From NCBI GenBank assembly GCA_947253135.1, contig CAMXYS010000090.1:1-6466 (forward strand): a DNA stretch of 6,466 nt. Direction: 5' to 3'. The notes under the pieces are model-generated. The model made no database searches. It worked only from the letters and a program-made list of their open reading frames with translations, and was not told where the DNA came from. The first letter of the stretch is position 1; every line of letters begins with the position of its first letter. Source of the DNA: an uncultured Clostridia bacterium. Its GTDB lineage: Bacteria > Bacillota > Clostridia > Saccharofermentanales > Fastidiosipilaceae. Below are positions 1 through 5,830 of this stretch, piece after piece. The position numbers and the translations under genes were made by a program.

Positions 1-2
1 AT

Positions 3-794
3 CGGGTGCACAAGGCCTATACAAAAAAACAAAAGCACCGTCTGACTAGATCTGAAAAAATTGACCGGGTGGTCACCAATCGTTTTGCCGCCCTGCCGAT
101 TTTTGTAGCCATCATGTTCCTGGTCTATTACTTGGCCATCAGCACCATTGGCACAACCGGCACAGACTGGGTGAATGACAATCTGTTCGGCGACGGCTGG
201 TACCTATTTGGCATTGGCGCTAAAGAACACGATGCGGCGGTTGAAGAATACACAGAAGAGAACCTGTTCACGCCGGCTTTGGCCAAGGTAACAGAAGACG
301 CCCAAGCTGCCGGCGTTATCGGCAGTGATCAGATCGCTGAGGCCGTCGAAGAAAAAGACTTGGATGCTTTTACAGAAGCTTATGAAGGTTATGGTGCCGA
401 ACTGGAAGCGGAAGGCTATGAGATCGGTGCTTTGGTAGATCCGGTGATGGAGGAAATGCCGGCTGCAGAGGACTATGGCATTCGGGTACCGGGTATTCCG
501 GACCTGGTGACCAGAGGCTTGGAAGCACTCAATACACCTGACTGGCTCATGGGTTTAGTAGTTGACGGTGTGGTAGCCGGTGTCGGTGCTGTGTTGGGCT
601 TTACTCCGCAGATGATCGTACTCTTTATTCTCTTAGCTTTCTTGGAAGGCTGTGGCTACATGGCTAGAATCGCCTTTATTCTGGATCGGATTTTCCGTCG
701 CTTCGGCCTGTCCGGCAAGTCCTTTATTCCGATGCTGATCGGCACGGGGTGCAGTGTCCCGGGCATCATGGCCTCGCGCACGATTGAAAATTAA
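3..794 (+). CDS. feoB: FeoB ferrous iron transporter, 5'-truncated part of membrane domain, ending at an in-frame TAA
   Basis: This is the middle of FeoB, the GTP-driven inner-membrane Fe(II) uptake protein. The window edge removes the start and the GTPase domain, so the frame is open at base 3. Counting the GTG at 6 as residue 1, the linker SEKIDRVVTNRF (16-27) leads into membrane segment 1 (about 31-49). A long acidic stretch (about 72-155) follows, then membrane segments from about 179 and the family signature GYMARIAFILDR. The gate motif GCSVPGIMASRTIEN comes last, with a Cys in the position typical of FeoB. The frame ends at TAA 792-794, where other FeoB proteins continue with Glu-x-Asp-Arg. 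The same frame continues at 795 into the rest of FeoB, so this is the first part of a gene broken by one nonsense codon, not a natural C-terminus. Family assignment is very secure. Whether the product works is unknown. Confidence 0.93.
   Translation, partial: RVHKAYTKKQKHRLTRSEKIDRVVTNRFAALPIFVAIMFLVYYLAISTIGTTGTDWVNDNLFGDGWYLFGIGAKEHDAAVEEYTEENLFTPALAKVTEDAQAAGVIGSDQIAEAVEEKDLDAFTEAYEGYGAELEAEGYEIGALVDPVMEEMPAAEDYGIRVPGIPDLVTRGLEALNTPDWLMGLVVDGVVAGVGAVLGFTPQMIVLFILLAFLEGCGYMARIAFILDRIFRRFGLSGKSFIPMLIGTGCSVPGIMASRTIEN
792..794 (+). other. feoB: In-frame TAA nonsense codon interrupting feoB
   Basis: The codons read ACG ATT GAA AAT TAA GAA GAC CGA CGA ATG ACT, that is T-I-E-N-stop-E-D-R-R-M-T. 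In the family, from memory of E. coli FeoB, this reads T-L-E-N-E-R-D-R, so the TAA stands exactly at a conserved Glu. A single G-to-T change from GAA explains it. There is no frameshift, since both sides share the reading frame. It may be a true mutation, a strain polymorphism or a sequencing or assembly error. Confidence 0.9.
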
Positions 795-806
795 GAAGAC
801 CGACGA

Positions 807-1646
807 ATGACTGTTATGACCACCTCCTTTATGCCGTGTGGAGCTAAGTTGCCGATCATCTCCATGATCGCGACAGCCCTTTTCCACGGTGACTGGTGGG
901 TGGCTCCGAGCACTTACTTTATGGGCATTGCCGCTATTATCATCTCCGGCCTGATGTTGAAGAAGACGAAGATGTTTGCCGGCGACCCGGCTCCCTTTGT
1001 AATGGAGCTTCCGGAATATCGTCTCCCTACGATTTCTTACATTTTAAGAAGCATGTGGGAGCGGGTCGGCTCTTTTGTCAAACGTGCCGGTACGATTATC
1101 TTTATTTCATCCATCTTTATTTGGGCAACTTCGCACTTTGCAGTCGTTGGCGGCTTCCGCTTCGATCAGGAGATGGAGTTGTCAGACAGTATTTTAGGCA
1201 ATATCGGCAGCCTTTTTGCCTGGCTTTTCGTACCGCTTGGCTTTGGCAACATCACGGCGACTGTGGCCACCATCATGGGGTTGGTCGCCAAGGAAGAAGT
1301 GGTAGCTGTTTTTGGAATTCTGGACTTTGTCGGTATGGCACCGCTTGCAGGTTATGCTTTTCTGGCCTTTAACCTGCTTTGCATCCCCTGTTTTGCTGCT
1401 GTCGGCTCCATCCGGCGGGAGATGAACAATGCCCGTTGGACAGCCTTTACCCTCTTGTATCAAATGGTCTTTGCCTATGCAGTCTCCTTGATGATTTATC
1501 AATTTGGCTTAGCCTTTACCGGACAGGTACAGATTCTCGGCTTGATTGCAGCCTTAATTGCCTTGGCCTTGATTTTGTACTTCCTGTTCCGTCCTAATAA
1601 ATACAAGGGTCAACTGACTGCTCGTCGGGCTGTAGAAGTTCGCTGA
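807..1646 (+). CDS. feoB: FeoB ferrous iron transporter, C-terminal membrane part downstream of the internal stop
   Basis: This is the continuation of feoB in the same frame as the upstream part. If translated alone, its first usable start is the ATG at 807, 12 nt after the TAA and weakly preceded by AAGAAG. The 279 residues contain the second conserved gate motif FMPCGAKLPIISM (about 9-21) with its Cys, then hydrophobic segments at about 33-50, 94-113, 138-160, 180-198, 212-232 and 240-260. A basic tail ends in NKYKGQ...RRAVEVR. Segments like WERVGSFVKRAGTIIF and ATVATIMGLVAKEEVV are typical of the FeoB C-terminal Gate domain. No second lesion is visible, so the interruption may be recent, corrected, or tolerated through reinitiation. 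It is followed 19 nt later by the FeoB-associated Cys-rich protein, as in intact feo operons. As a single ORF this would be the end of one FeoB protein. Confidence 0.9.
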   Translation: MTVMTTSFMPCGAKLPIISMIATALFHGDWWVAPSTYFMGIAAIIISGLMLKKTKMFAGDPAPFVMELPEYRLPTISYILRSMWERVGSFVKRAGTIIFISSIFIWATSHFAVVGGFRFDQEMELSDSILGNIGSLFAWLFVPLGFGNITATVATIMGLVAKEEVVAVFGILDFVGMAPLAGYAFLAFNLLCIPCFAAVGSIRREMNNARWTAFTLLYQMVFAYAVSLMIYQFGLAFTGQVQILGLIAALIALALILYFLFRPNKYKGQLTARRAVEVR

Positions 1647-1653
1647 CAACAAG

Positions 1654-1660
1654 AAGGAGG
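1654..1660 (+). promoter_or_regulatory. Shine-Dalgarno of the Cys-rich feo gene
   Basis: AAGGAGG lies five bases before the ATG at 1666, just after the feoB stop (1644-1646). This fixes the start of the small gene and suggests efficient translation from a shared feo transcript. Confidence 0.85.
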
Positions 1661-1665
1661 CAGCG

Positions 1666-1866
1666 ATGGTGGATTTTTTTAAGCAAAATGCTGGTTTAAT
1701 TTTGATTCTGGCCTTGCTGGCTGTTGCCCTCTTTTTTGCGGTGCGCTACTTGGTCAAACAAAAGAAACGGGGTGGCTGTTCCGGCTGTTCGGTCTCTGGT
1801 TGTCCCCACGCAAGAGGCTCTGCAGACTGTCGGACTGCCCACCAACAGCTACCTCATCAAAAGTAA
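1666..1866 (+). CDS. FeoB-associated Cys-rich membrane protein
   Basis: This 66-residue protein matches the small FeoB-associated Cys-rich membrane proteins found next to feoB in many Firmicutes. Residues 9-30 form one hydrophobic helix. A basic patch (KQKKR, 31-35) follows, placing the C-terminal end in the cytoplasm by the positive-inside rule. A cysteine cluster comes next, with Cys at 38, 41 and 46 (CX2CX4C) and a further Cys at 55 near two His residues. Such a cluster could bind iron or another metal, and the family is thought to assist FeoB, but its exact role is not established. The strong AAGGAGG and the 19-nt gap to feoB indicate the same operon. The tail after residue 50 is polar and not recognisable. 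Confidence 0.85.
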   Translation: MVDFFKQNAGLILILALLAVALFFAVRYLVKQKKRGGCSGCSVSGCPHARGSADCRTAHQQLPHQK

Positions 1867-1918
1867 TCTGTGAGTGATAAAGTTAAGCTGTTTCCATGTT
1901 CTTCAGGATGCTAGCAAG

Positions 1919-1952
1919 AAAAGGGGGGAGTGTGTACACACTCCCCCCTTTT
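1919..1952. terminator. Bidirectional intrinsic terminator, perfect 34-bp palindrome
   Basis: The left arm AAAAGGGGGGAGTGTGT (1919-1935) is the exact reverse complement of the right arm (1936-1952), with no spacer. In RNA the inner bases would open into a small loop above a G6/C6 stem. The outer A4/T4 gives a U-run at the 3' side on both strands. It lies between the end of the Cys-rich gene (1866) and the end of the convergent radical SAM gene (1977), so it can stop transcription from both directions. Confidence 0.92.
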
Positions 1953-1976
1953 AAAAATTTCAAGTTCAGCTGTCAT

Positions 1977-2864
1977 TTAGATGCGCATGTTTTTGCGGTT
2001 GAATAGGCGATCCATTTCTGCTGGGCTTGTTTGCTTCAGGATGTTTTCAATATATTGGATGGTTTCGGCCTGTTGGTCCGGCACCTCGGCATTTATATTA
2101 AGCGTGTTGGAGGCATGGTAAGAGTTGACCAAAAGTTTAGAACGGGGGTGCAATTCTTTAAAGAGGGTCAACAGTTCCTCCAGGCGCTCATATTCACCGG
2201 CTTCCTTGTATTGGCCTCGACGAAGGGCTTCGCCCAAGGGGGTGTTGTCCATAACAACCAGAGAGTTACAATACAGGACGCGGGCAGCAATTTGATTCAT
2301 CACAGCTGCTGTGGCTTTAGCATTCGCAACCGCCTTGCCGGCACCTGCCAAACCGGTCATGATAATCACCCCATAGGTCATGCCGGCAGCGGTCAAGCGG
2401 TTTAGTTGGGTCACGGCATCGGCTGCAGTTGACCCTTTATTTAATTTTTTCAACAGACTGTCACAACCCGTTTCCAGGCCGATGTATAGCTGGTTGACAC
2501 CAGCTGTCCTCAATTGCTCCAGTTCGTCATCACTTTTTTGCATGATGTTAAGGACAGAGGCGTACATCGTCACGGTTTCAATTTTCGGCAAATAGCTTTT
2601 AATCAGATCAATTAGAGCTAGCAACCGATTCGCAGAGAGTACAAAGGGATCTCCGCCGACTAAATAAATGCGTCTGGCTTCGCCCTGGTAGGCTTTAATC
2701 TGTTGCAGGTAACCGCGAACGATATCTTCTTTGTAGATGCGGAAGGGGACATCAGCATACATGTTGCAAAAACCACACTTGTTGTGGCTGCAGCCCGAGG
2801 TCACAGGCAGCATGGGTGTGTAGGCTTCACGTGGGGGTCTGTAGATAACCGTTTCATAGTGCAT
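1977..2864 (-). CDS. Radical SAM family protein (GCSHNKCGFC type), substrate unknown
   Basis: This 295-residue protein has a radical SAM [4Fe-4S] cysteine motif near its N-terminus: Cys25, Cys30 and Cys33 in GCSHNKCGFCNMY. The spacing is CX4CX2C, not the canonical CX3CX2C. As I recall, 'CSHNxCxFC' is the normal form in a clostridial subgroup of COG1032-like proteins, so it is probably functional. Further core motifs are YLVGGDPF (67-74, the SAM-binding glycine strand), VTMYAS (98-103), LYIGLETG (126-133) and YGVIIMTGL (164-172). There is no obvious B12-binding domain and no extra C-terminal Cys cluster, so accessory clusters are unlikely. The ATG at 2864 gives the natural N-terminus seen in relatives. 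The ribosome site is weak (AGAGAG about 11 nt upstream). The gene is transcribed alone from the divergent region 2865-2937 and ends at the shared palindrome terminator. No substrate can be inferred from the neighbours. Confidence 0.88.
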   Translation of the reverse strand: MHYETVIYRPPREAYTPMLPVTSGCSHNKCGFCNMYADVPFRIYKEDIVRGYLQQIKAYQGEARRIYLVGGDPFVLSANRLLALIDLIKSYLPKIETVTMYASVLNIMQKSDDELEQLRTAGVNQLYIGLETGCDSLLKKLNKGSTAADAVTQLNRLTAAGMTYGVIIMTGLAGAGKAVANAKATAAVMNQIAARVLYCNSLVVMDNTPLGEALRRGQYKEAGEYERLEELLTLFKELHPRSKLLVNSYHASNTLNINAEVPDQQAETIQYIENILKQTSPAEMDRLFNRKNMRI

Positions 2865-2897
2865 AAGTTTTATCTCTCTTCTGTTTAGTTAAAGGCT

Positions 2898-2906
2898 ATT
2901 CTAACA
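2898..2906 (-). promoter_or_regulatory. Putative extended -10 promoter of the radical SAM gene
   Basis: On the minus strand the bases read TGTTAGAAT, an extended -10 (TGn plus TAGAAT, five of six to consensus), about 33 nt before the ATG at 2864. The -35 position holds only a T-rich stretch, which an extended -10 can tolerate. An A/T-rich block lies just upstream. Confidence 0.5.
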
Positions 2907-2946
2907 AATATTTTTTAAAAAGAAAGAAAGACGGCTTTTGAGAGTC

Positions 2947-2952
2947 TATAAT
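2947..2952 (+). promoter_or_regulatory. Putative -10 box of the FUSC-like gene
   Basis: A perfect TATAAT lies 21 nt before the ATG at 2974. I see no good -35 hexamer at 16-18 nt spacing; the position holds A/G-rich AAGAAA-like sequence. It faces away from the minus-strand promoter at 2898-2906, making 2865-2973 a divergent promoter region. Confidence 0.45.
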
Positions 2953-2973
2953 GTAGAAAATACACTTCAAAGG

Positions 2974-3759
2974 ATGGAAGGATGGTGGCTCTTGAAGGAG
3001 GCAGAGACGGGGCAAAAGGGCGGGAGACGGATTTCCAACCGCGTCAGTCTGTGGAAGAATATGCTCTTGGTCAATTCGCCGGGGATGCGAATAATAAAAA
3101 CCGCCATCGCAGTTGTACTTTGCATTTTGATAGACCGGCTTCGCGGATCGGAGGACCTCATCCAAGCTGCTATCGCTGCTATCGTCTGCCTGGGACAGGA
3201 CTTAAAAAACACCTGGCGTTCTTCTAGAAACCGCTTGCTGGGCACCCTTATTGCAGGCATTTATGCCTATGGCTTTGTGCTGTTAAATGTCTATTGGTGG
3301 AAGTTGGAGCCCGGCAGTTTAGTCTACCTTCTACTTTTGGGCCTACTGAGTATTCCGTTGATGACTTTAATTATCAGCTTGCGGCTGCCCGGTGCCCTGG
3401 TGATAGCTATGATCATATATGTCATTGTCGGCATAACTGTTTTAGACAACCACCCTTTTATCTTTACCGTAGAGCGCGTTTTTGCCACCTTTGTCGGTGT
3501 TGTAGTGGCAATTTTTGTCAATTGGTTTCCCCCCTTAAATGCTTGGGGCAAGCGCTTACGGGCTGTCAAAATGCAGGCCGCAGGTCGGGCAGAACAGCTG
3601 CAGAAGATTATTGACCAAGCGATGGATCACCCGGAAGAAGATTTAGAAGTATTGATCAAGCGAAGCTCGGATGGTGGTTTAGTCGGCTCCGGCCGGGTTG
3701 ACTCCAGACAGCACAGCCGGGACCGCTTGCAACAGAAACACAATAATAAAGCGAATTAA
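2974..3759 (+). CDS. FUSC / aromatic acid exporter-like membrane protein (DUF939-type)
   Basis: A membrane protein of about 261 residues resembles the N-terminal module of the aromatic acid exporter (ArAE/FUSC, DUF939) family, thought to export aromatic acids or similar compounds. Counting from the ATG at 2974, the hallmark GMRIIKTAIAV is at 37-47. A helix covers about 37-56, RNRLLGTLIAG (85-95) carries the family's R-x-x-GT-x-x-G pattern, and helices follow at about 87-107, 116-136, 140-160 and 172-190. After VNWFPPLNAW (about 182-191) comes a cytoplasmic helical and polar tail. The start is uncertain. TTG at 2938 would overlap the TATAAT and is unlikely. ATG 2974 has AAAGG directly adjacent, TTG 2992 has GGAAGG ten bases upstream, and ATG 3061 would leave a short N-terminus typical of relatives. 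The protein lacks a longer C-terminal domain seen in some members. It ends convergently with the ABC-F gene, sharing bases of the stop codons. Confidence 0.75.
   Translation: MEGWWLLKEAETGQKGGRRISNRVSLWKNMLLVNSPGMRIIKTAIAVVLCILIDRLRGSEDLIQAAIAAIVCLGQDLKNTWRSSRNRLLGTLIAGIYAYGFVLLNVYWWKLEPGSLVYLLLLGLLSIPLMTLIISLRLPGALVIAMIIYVIVGITVLDNHPFIFTVERVFATFVGVVVAIFVNWFPPLNAWGKRLRAVKMQAAGRAEQLQKIIDQAMDHPEEDLEVLIKRSSDGGLVGSGRVDSRQHSRDRLQQKHNNKAN
3756..3759. other. Overlapping convergent stop codons (TTAA)
   Basis: The plus-strand stop TAA occupies 3757-3759 and the minus-strand stop TAA is the complement of 3756-3758. Both are therefore supplied by one self-complementary TTAA. No intrinsic terminator is visible at this junction, so transcripts from either gene probably run into the other's antisense strand. 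Confidence 0.95.
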
Positions 3760-5672
3760 GCTTCTAAGATCGTCCCCAATTCAAAGTAGCGCTCGTACAA
3801 GCGCTCCAATTCTTGTCCAATTGCAGCCAAGCGGTCAAAGTCAGCTGGCAAGCTGTCCGGCCCCAGTGAAGCCGTCAGGTGAGCCTGTTCATCTTCCAGT
3901 TGGTGGATCTTATCTTCAGTTGACCGGTACTCATTGCGCTGGCGGGCCAGTTCTTTTCTTTTTTGAACACGATTGATATTTTCTTCTTTTTTAGAGTCGC
4001 GCTTAACAGCTGCTGCTTGGCTATGCTCATGTTCAGCTGCTTCGGCCTCGTTTTTTTGGGCCTGATTAAGAGCTCGTTGGTAGCTGCTGTAATTGGTAAA
4101 AAATTCCAGCTTTGGACCGATAAAGCCGGCTAAGCGGTCTGCCACCCGTTCGATAAAAGTGCGGTCGTGAGAAATAGCCAGAAGGGCACCTTCATATTTT
4201 TGGAGGGCATCCTCTAGAATTTCCAAAGAGTAGATGTCCAAATGGTTGGTCGGTTCGTCTAAGAATAATAGGTCAGGGCGTTCTTCCAAAACAGCACAGA
4301 GATAAAGGCGAGAGCGTTCCCCGCCGGAAAGGACAAGGATCGGTTTAAAGACATCATCGCCTCTAAAGCCGAAGCGGGCCAGCAAATTCCTGATCTCCGT
4401 ATCAGCTAAGTCGGTGCGGGAGCGCAGCTCATCAAAAGGTGTGCGCTGTTCATCCGCAAAAGTGACATATTGCCCCATATAGGCATAGGTGACGGTGGCA
4501 GCAAGCCGCACCTGCCCGGCAAAATCCTTGTCTTTGCCCAGCAAGACATTGACCAGGGTGGATTTACCACAGCCGTTAGGCCCTGTGATAAATAATTTTT
4601 CATTGGCCTTGAGTTCCAGATTAAAGGAGGTAAAGAGCAGGCGGTCACCAAAGTTTTTTTGCAGTTCTTTAGCAGTCAGTATGATCCGCTCCGGGTCCCC
4701 CGGTTTGGGGTCGGGAATAAAGCTGAAGTTCATCCGCTTAATCCCGGTGTCAACCCGGTCACGCGCCTCGGCCAAGCGATCGGCCAACTTTATCACGACT
4801 TTTTCGCGGGCGTGGTAGCCGGAGATGTTGCGATGGGAGCGAAAGGTTTGCACAACCGCCTGCTGTCGCTTCAGCTCATCTTCCAACTGTTGTACTTGTT
4901 GTCTGGCAAAGTCCTGCTCGATTGTCTTCTGGTCTAGGAATTGATCGTAGTTACCGATATAGCTGTAGATGGAGCGGTTGCGCATTTCTAAAATTTTGCC
5001 GGCTGCAGCATTGATAAAACTGCGGTCATGAGAAATAAAGAGAACCGTTCCACCGAAGCTCTTAATATATTCTTCCAACCAGTTGATGCCGGCCATATCT
5101 AAATGGTTGGTAGGCTCGTCCAGCAACAGCAAGTCAGGTTCGCTGACCAAGATTCTGGCCATGCCGGTTCGCATGCGTTCGCCGCCGGACAAGGAGGTCA
5201 CCGGTCGTTCCAGGACATCGCCGGCCAGCCCCAGACCGGCCAAAATAGAGGCTACACGGGCCTCATAATTGTAGCCGTCCGCTGCGGCAAAGGCCGCGGT
5301 AGCCGCATTGTAGCGGGCGACAACCCGGTCGTAGTCGGCGGTGCCCAGAGTGGAGCCCAGCTCATGTTCCAAGCTTCGCAGTTCAGCTTTCAGTTTGGTT
5401 AGATGGTTGCTTTCGGTGGCAGACAAATTTAGGTCGGTCATTTCTTCTGTGTGTTGAGCCAGATAGCCAATGACAGCATTGTGAGCCAAGCGAATAGAAC
5501 CGCTGTCTGCCTCCTCCAAACTGGCTAGAATTTTTAAAAAGGTCGTTTTGCCGGAGCCGTTTTCCCCGATCAGGGCAATTTTTTCCCCGCGGTTAATTTC
5601 CAAGGACAAGTCCTTGAACAGGCAGTCATCCCCGAAAGATTTGCTAATGTTTTGAACACTTAATAAACTCAT
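3756..5672 (-). CDS. ABC-F family ATPase (YdiF/Uup-like, with C-terminal coiled coil)
   Basis: This 638-residue soluble protein has two ABC ATPase domains and no membrane segments, the ABC-F arrangement. ABC1 has Walker A GENGSGKT (36-43), signature LSGGER (161-166), Walker B LLLLDEPTNHLD (181-192, catalytic Glu186) and the switch His215 (SHDRSF). A charged helical linker (about 245-315), the P-site-tRNA-interacting region of the family, joins it to ABC2. ABC2 has Walker A GPNGCGKS (364-371), LSGGER (448-453), Walker B LLFLDEPTNHLD (468-479, Glu473) and His502. All catalytic residues are present. Residues about 540-638 are Lys/Glu/Gln-rich and form a C-terminal coiled coil like that of Uup/YdiF, which binds nucleic acid in Uup. 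ABC-F proteins act on the ribosome to relieve stalling; some confer antibiotic resistance, but the long C-terminal coiled coil favours a housekeeping member. The start MSLLSVQNISKSFG is the typical family N-terminus, yet no Shine-Dalgarno precedes it. Confidence 0.93.
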   Translation of the reverse strand: MSLLSVQNISKSFGDDCLFKDLSLEINRGEKIALIGENGSGKTTFLKILASLEEADSGSIRLAHNAVIGYLAQHTEEMTDLNLSATESNHLTKLKAELRSLEHELGSTLGTADYDRVVARYNAATAAFAAADGYNYEARVASILAGLGLAGDVLERPVTSLSGGERMRTGMARILVSEPDLLLLDEPTNHLDMAGINWLEEYIKSFGGTVLFISHDRSFINAAAGKILEMRNRSIYSYIGNYDQFLDQKTIEQDFARQQVQQLEDELKRQQAVVQTFRSHRNISGYHAREKVVIKLADRLAEARDRVDTGIKRMNFSFIPDPKPGDPERIILTAKELQKNFGDRLLFTSFNLELKANEKLFITGPNGCGKSTLVNVLLGKDKDFAGQVRLAATVTYAYMGQYVTFADEQRTPFDELRSRTDLADTEIRNLLARFGFRGDDVFKPILVLSGGERSRLYLCAVLEERPDLLFLDEPTNHLDIYSLEILEDALQKYEGALLAISHDRTFIERVADRLAGFIGPKLEFFTNYSSYQRALNQAQKNEAEAAEHEHSQAAAVKRDSKKEENINRVQKRKELARQRNEYRSTEDKIHQLEDEQAHLTASLGPDSLPADFDRLAAIGQELERLYERYFELGTILEA

Positions 5673-5725
5673 ATTGCATTCATTATAAAGAAAATAAGCA
5701 GACTGAGGGAGGGTGTTTTTTTAGC
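5673..5725. other. Intergenic stretch upstream of the ABC-F gene
   Basis: Apart from the ABC-F -10 box, this stretch has a G-rich block (GAGGGAGGG, 5705-5713) followed by a T7 run (5715-5721). No stem precedes the T-run, so I do not call a terminator. I see no operator-like inverted repeat. Confidence 0.5.
5682..5687 (-). promoter_or_regulatory. -10 box of the ABC-F gene, very close to its ATG
   Basis: On the minus strand TATAAT occupies 5687 down to 5682, with only ten bases before the ATG (5672-5670). A start about seven bases downstream of the box would fall at A5675 or A5674, leaving a two- to three-base leader. No good -35 is visible at 16-18 nt (TCCCTC-like). No Shine-Dalgarno-like sequence lies between the box and the ATG. 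Confidence 0.5.
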
Positions 5726-5754
5726 TTGACGAACCGGGCTTTCGATAGTAACAT
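5726..5754 (+). promoter_or_regulatory. Putative rpmE promoter (TTGACG - 17 nt - TAACAT)
   Basis: The -35 TTGACG (5726-5731, five of six to consensus) and -10 TAACAT (5749-5754, four of six) are separated by 17 nt. This predicts transcription from near 5761 and a leader of about 70 nt before the rpmE ATG. It is divergent from the ABC-F -10 box. Confidence 0.6.
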
Positions 5755-5760
5755 CTTTAT

Positions 5761-5830
5761 GTTAAAGCCTGTGCGGCAGACGTGTTTAGACAATGGGAAT
5801 ACGGGCCGTACATCTGCGAAGAGGTGAAAG
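5761..5830 (+). promoter_or_regulatory. Structured 5' leader of rpmE, candidate L31 autoregulatory element
   Basis: In the predicted leader, GCAGACGT (5776-5783) can pair with ACATCTGC (5810-5817), leaving one C-A mismatch. Inside it, ACG-GGC-CGT (5801-5809) can form a small hairpin. The outer stem ends a few bases before the ribosome-binding site (AGAGGTGA, about 5820-5827). Leaders of L31 genes that bind L31 have been predicted in several bacterial phyla. I see the fold, but I could not match it to a known consensus from memory. Confidence 0.4.
5820..5827 (+). promoter_or_regulatory. rpmE: Shine-Dalgarno of rpmE
   Basis: AGAGGTGA sits three to four bases before the ATG at 5831, and it lies directly downstream of the leader stem. 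This makes it a natural point of control for L31 translation. Confidence 0.7.

Noticed and set aside
792..794. Recoding of the feoB stop as an amino acid such as selenocysteine or pyrrolysine
   Set aside because: Those use UGA and UAG. UAA readthrough has no known machinery suggested here, and every other gene in the window whose end is visible, apart from feoB's own TGA, uses TAA as a normal stop.
896..1372. Open frame of 158 codons on the plus strand inside feoB
   Set aside because: It overlaps the clearly recognisable FeoB frame, and its translation is rich in His, Cys and Arg with no family pattern; a frame shadow.
2031..2405. Open frame of 124 codons on the plus strand opposite the radical SAM gene
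   Set aside because: It is antisense to a strongly supported gene, without a ribosome site or recognisable motifs.
3680..3702. Hairpin near the 3' end of the FUSC-like gene (AGTC...GACT)
   Set aside because: It depends on several G-U pairs and has no following U-run, so it is not credible as a terminator.
4489..4937. Open frames on the plus strand opposite the ABC-F gene
   Set aside because: They are antisense to the ABC-F domains. Composition follows the complementary strand and no start signal is present.
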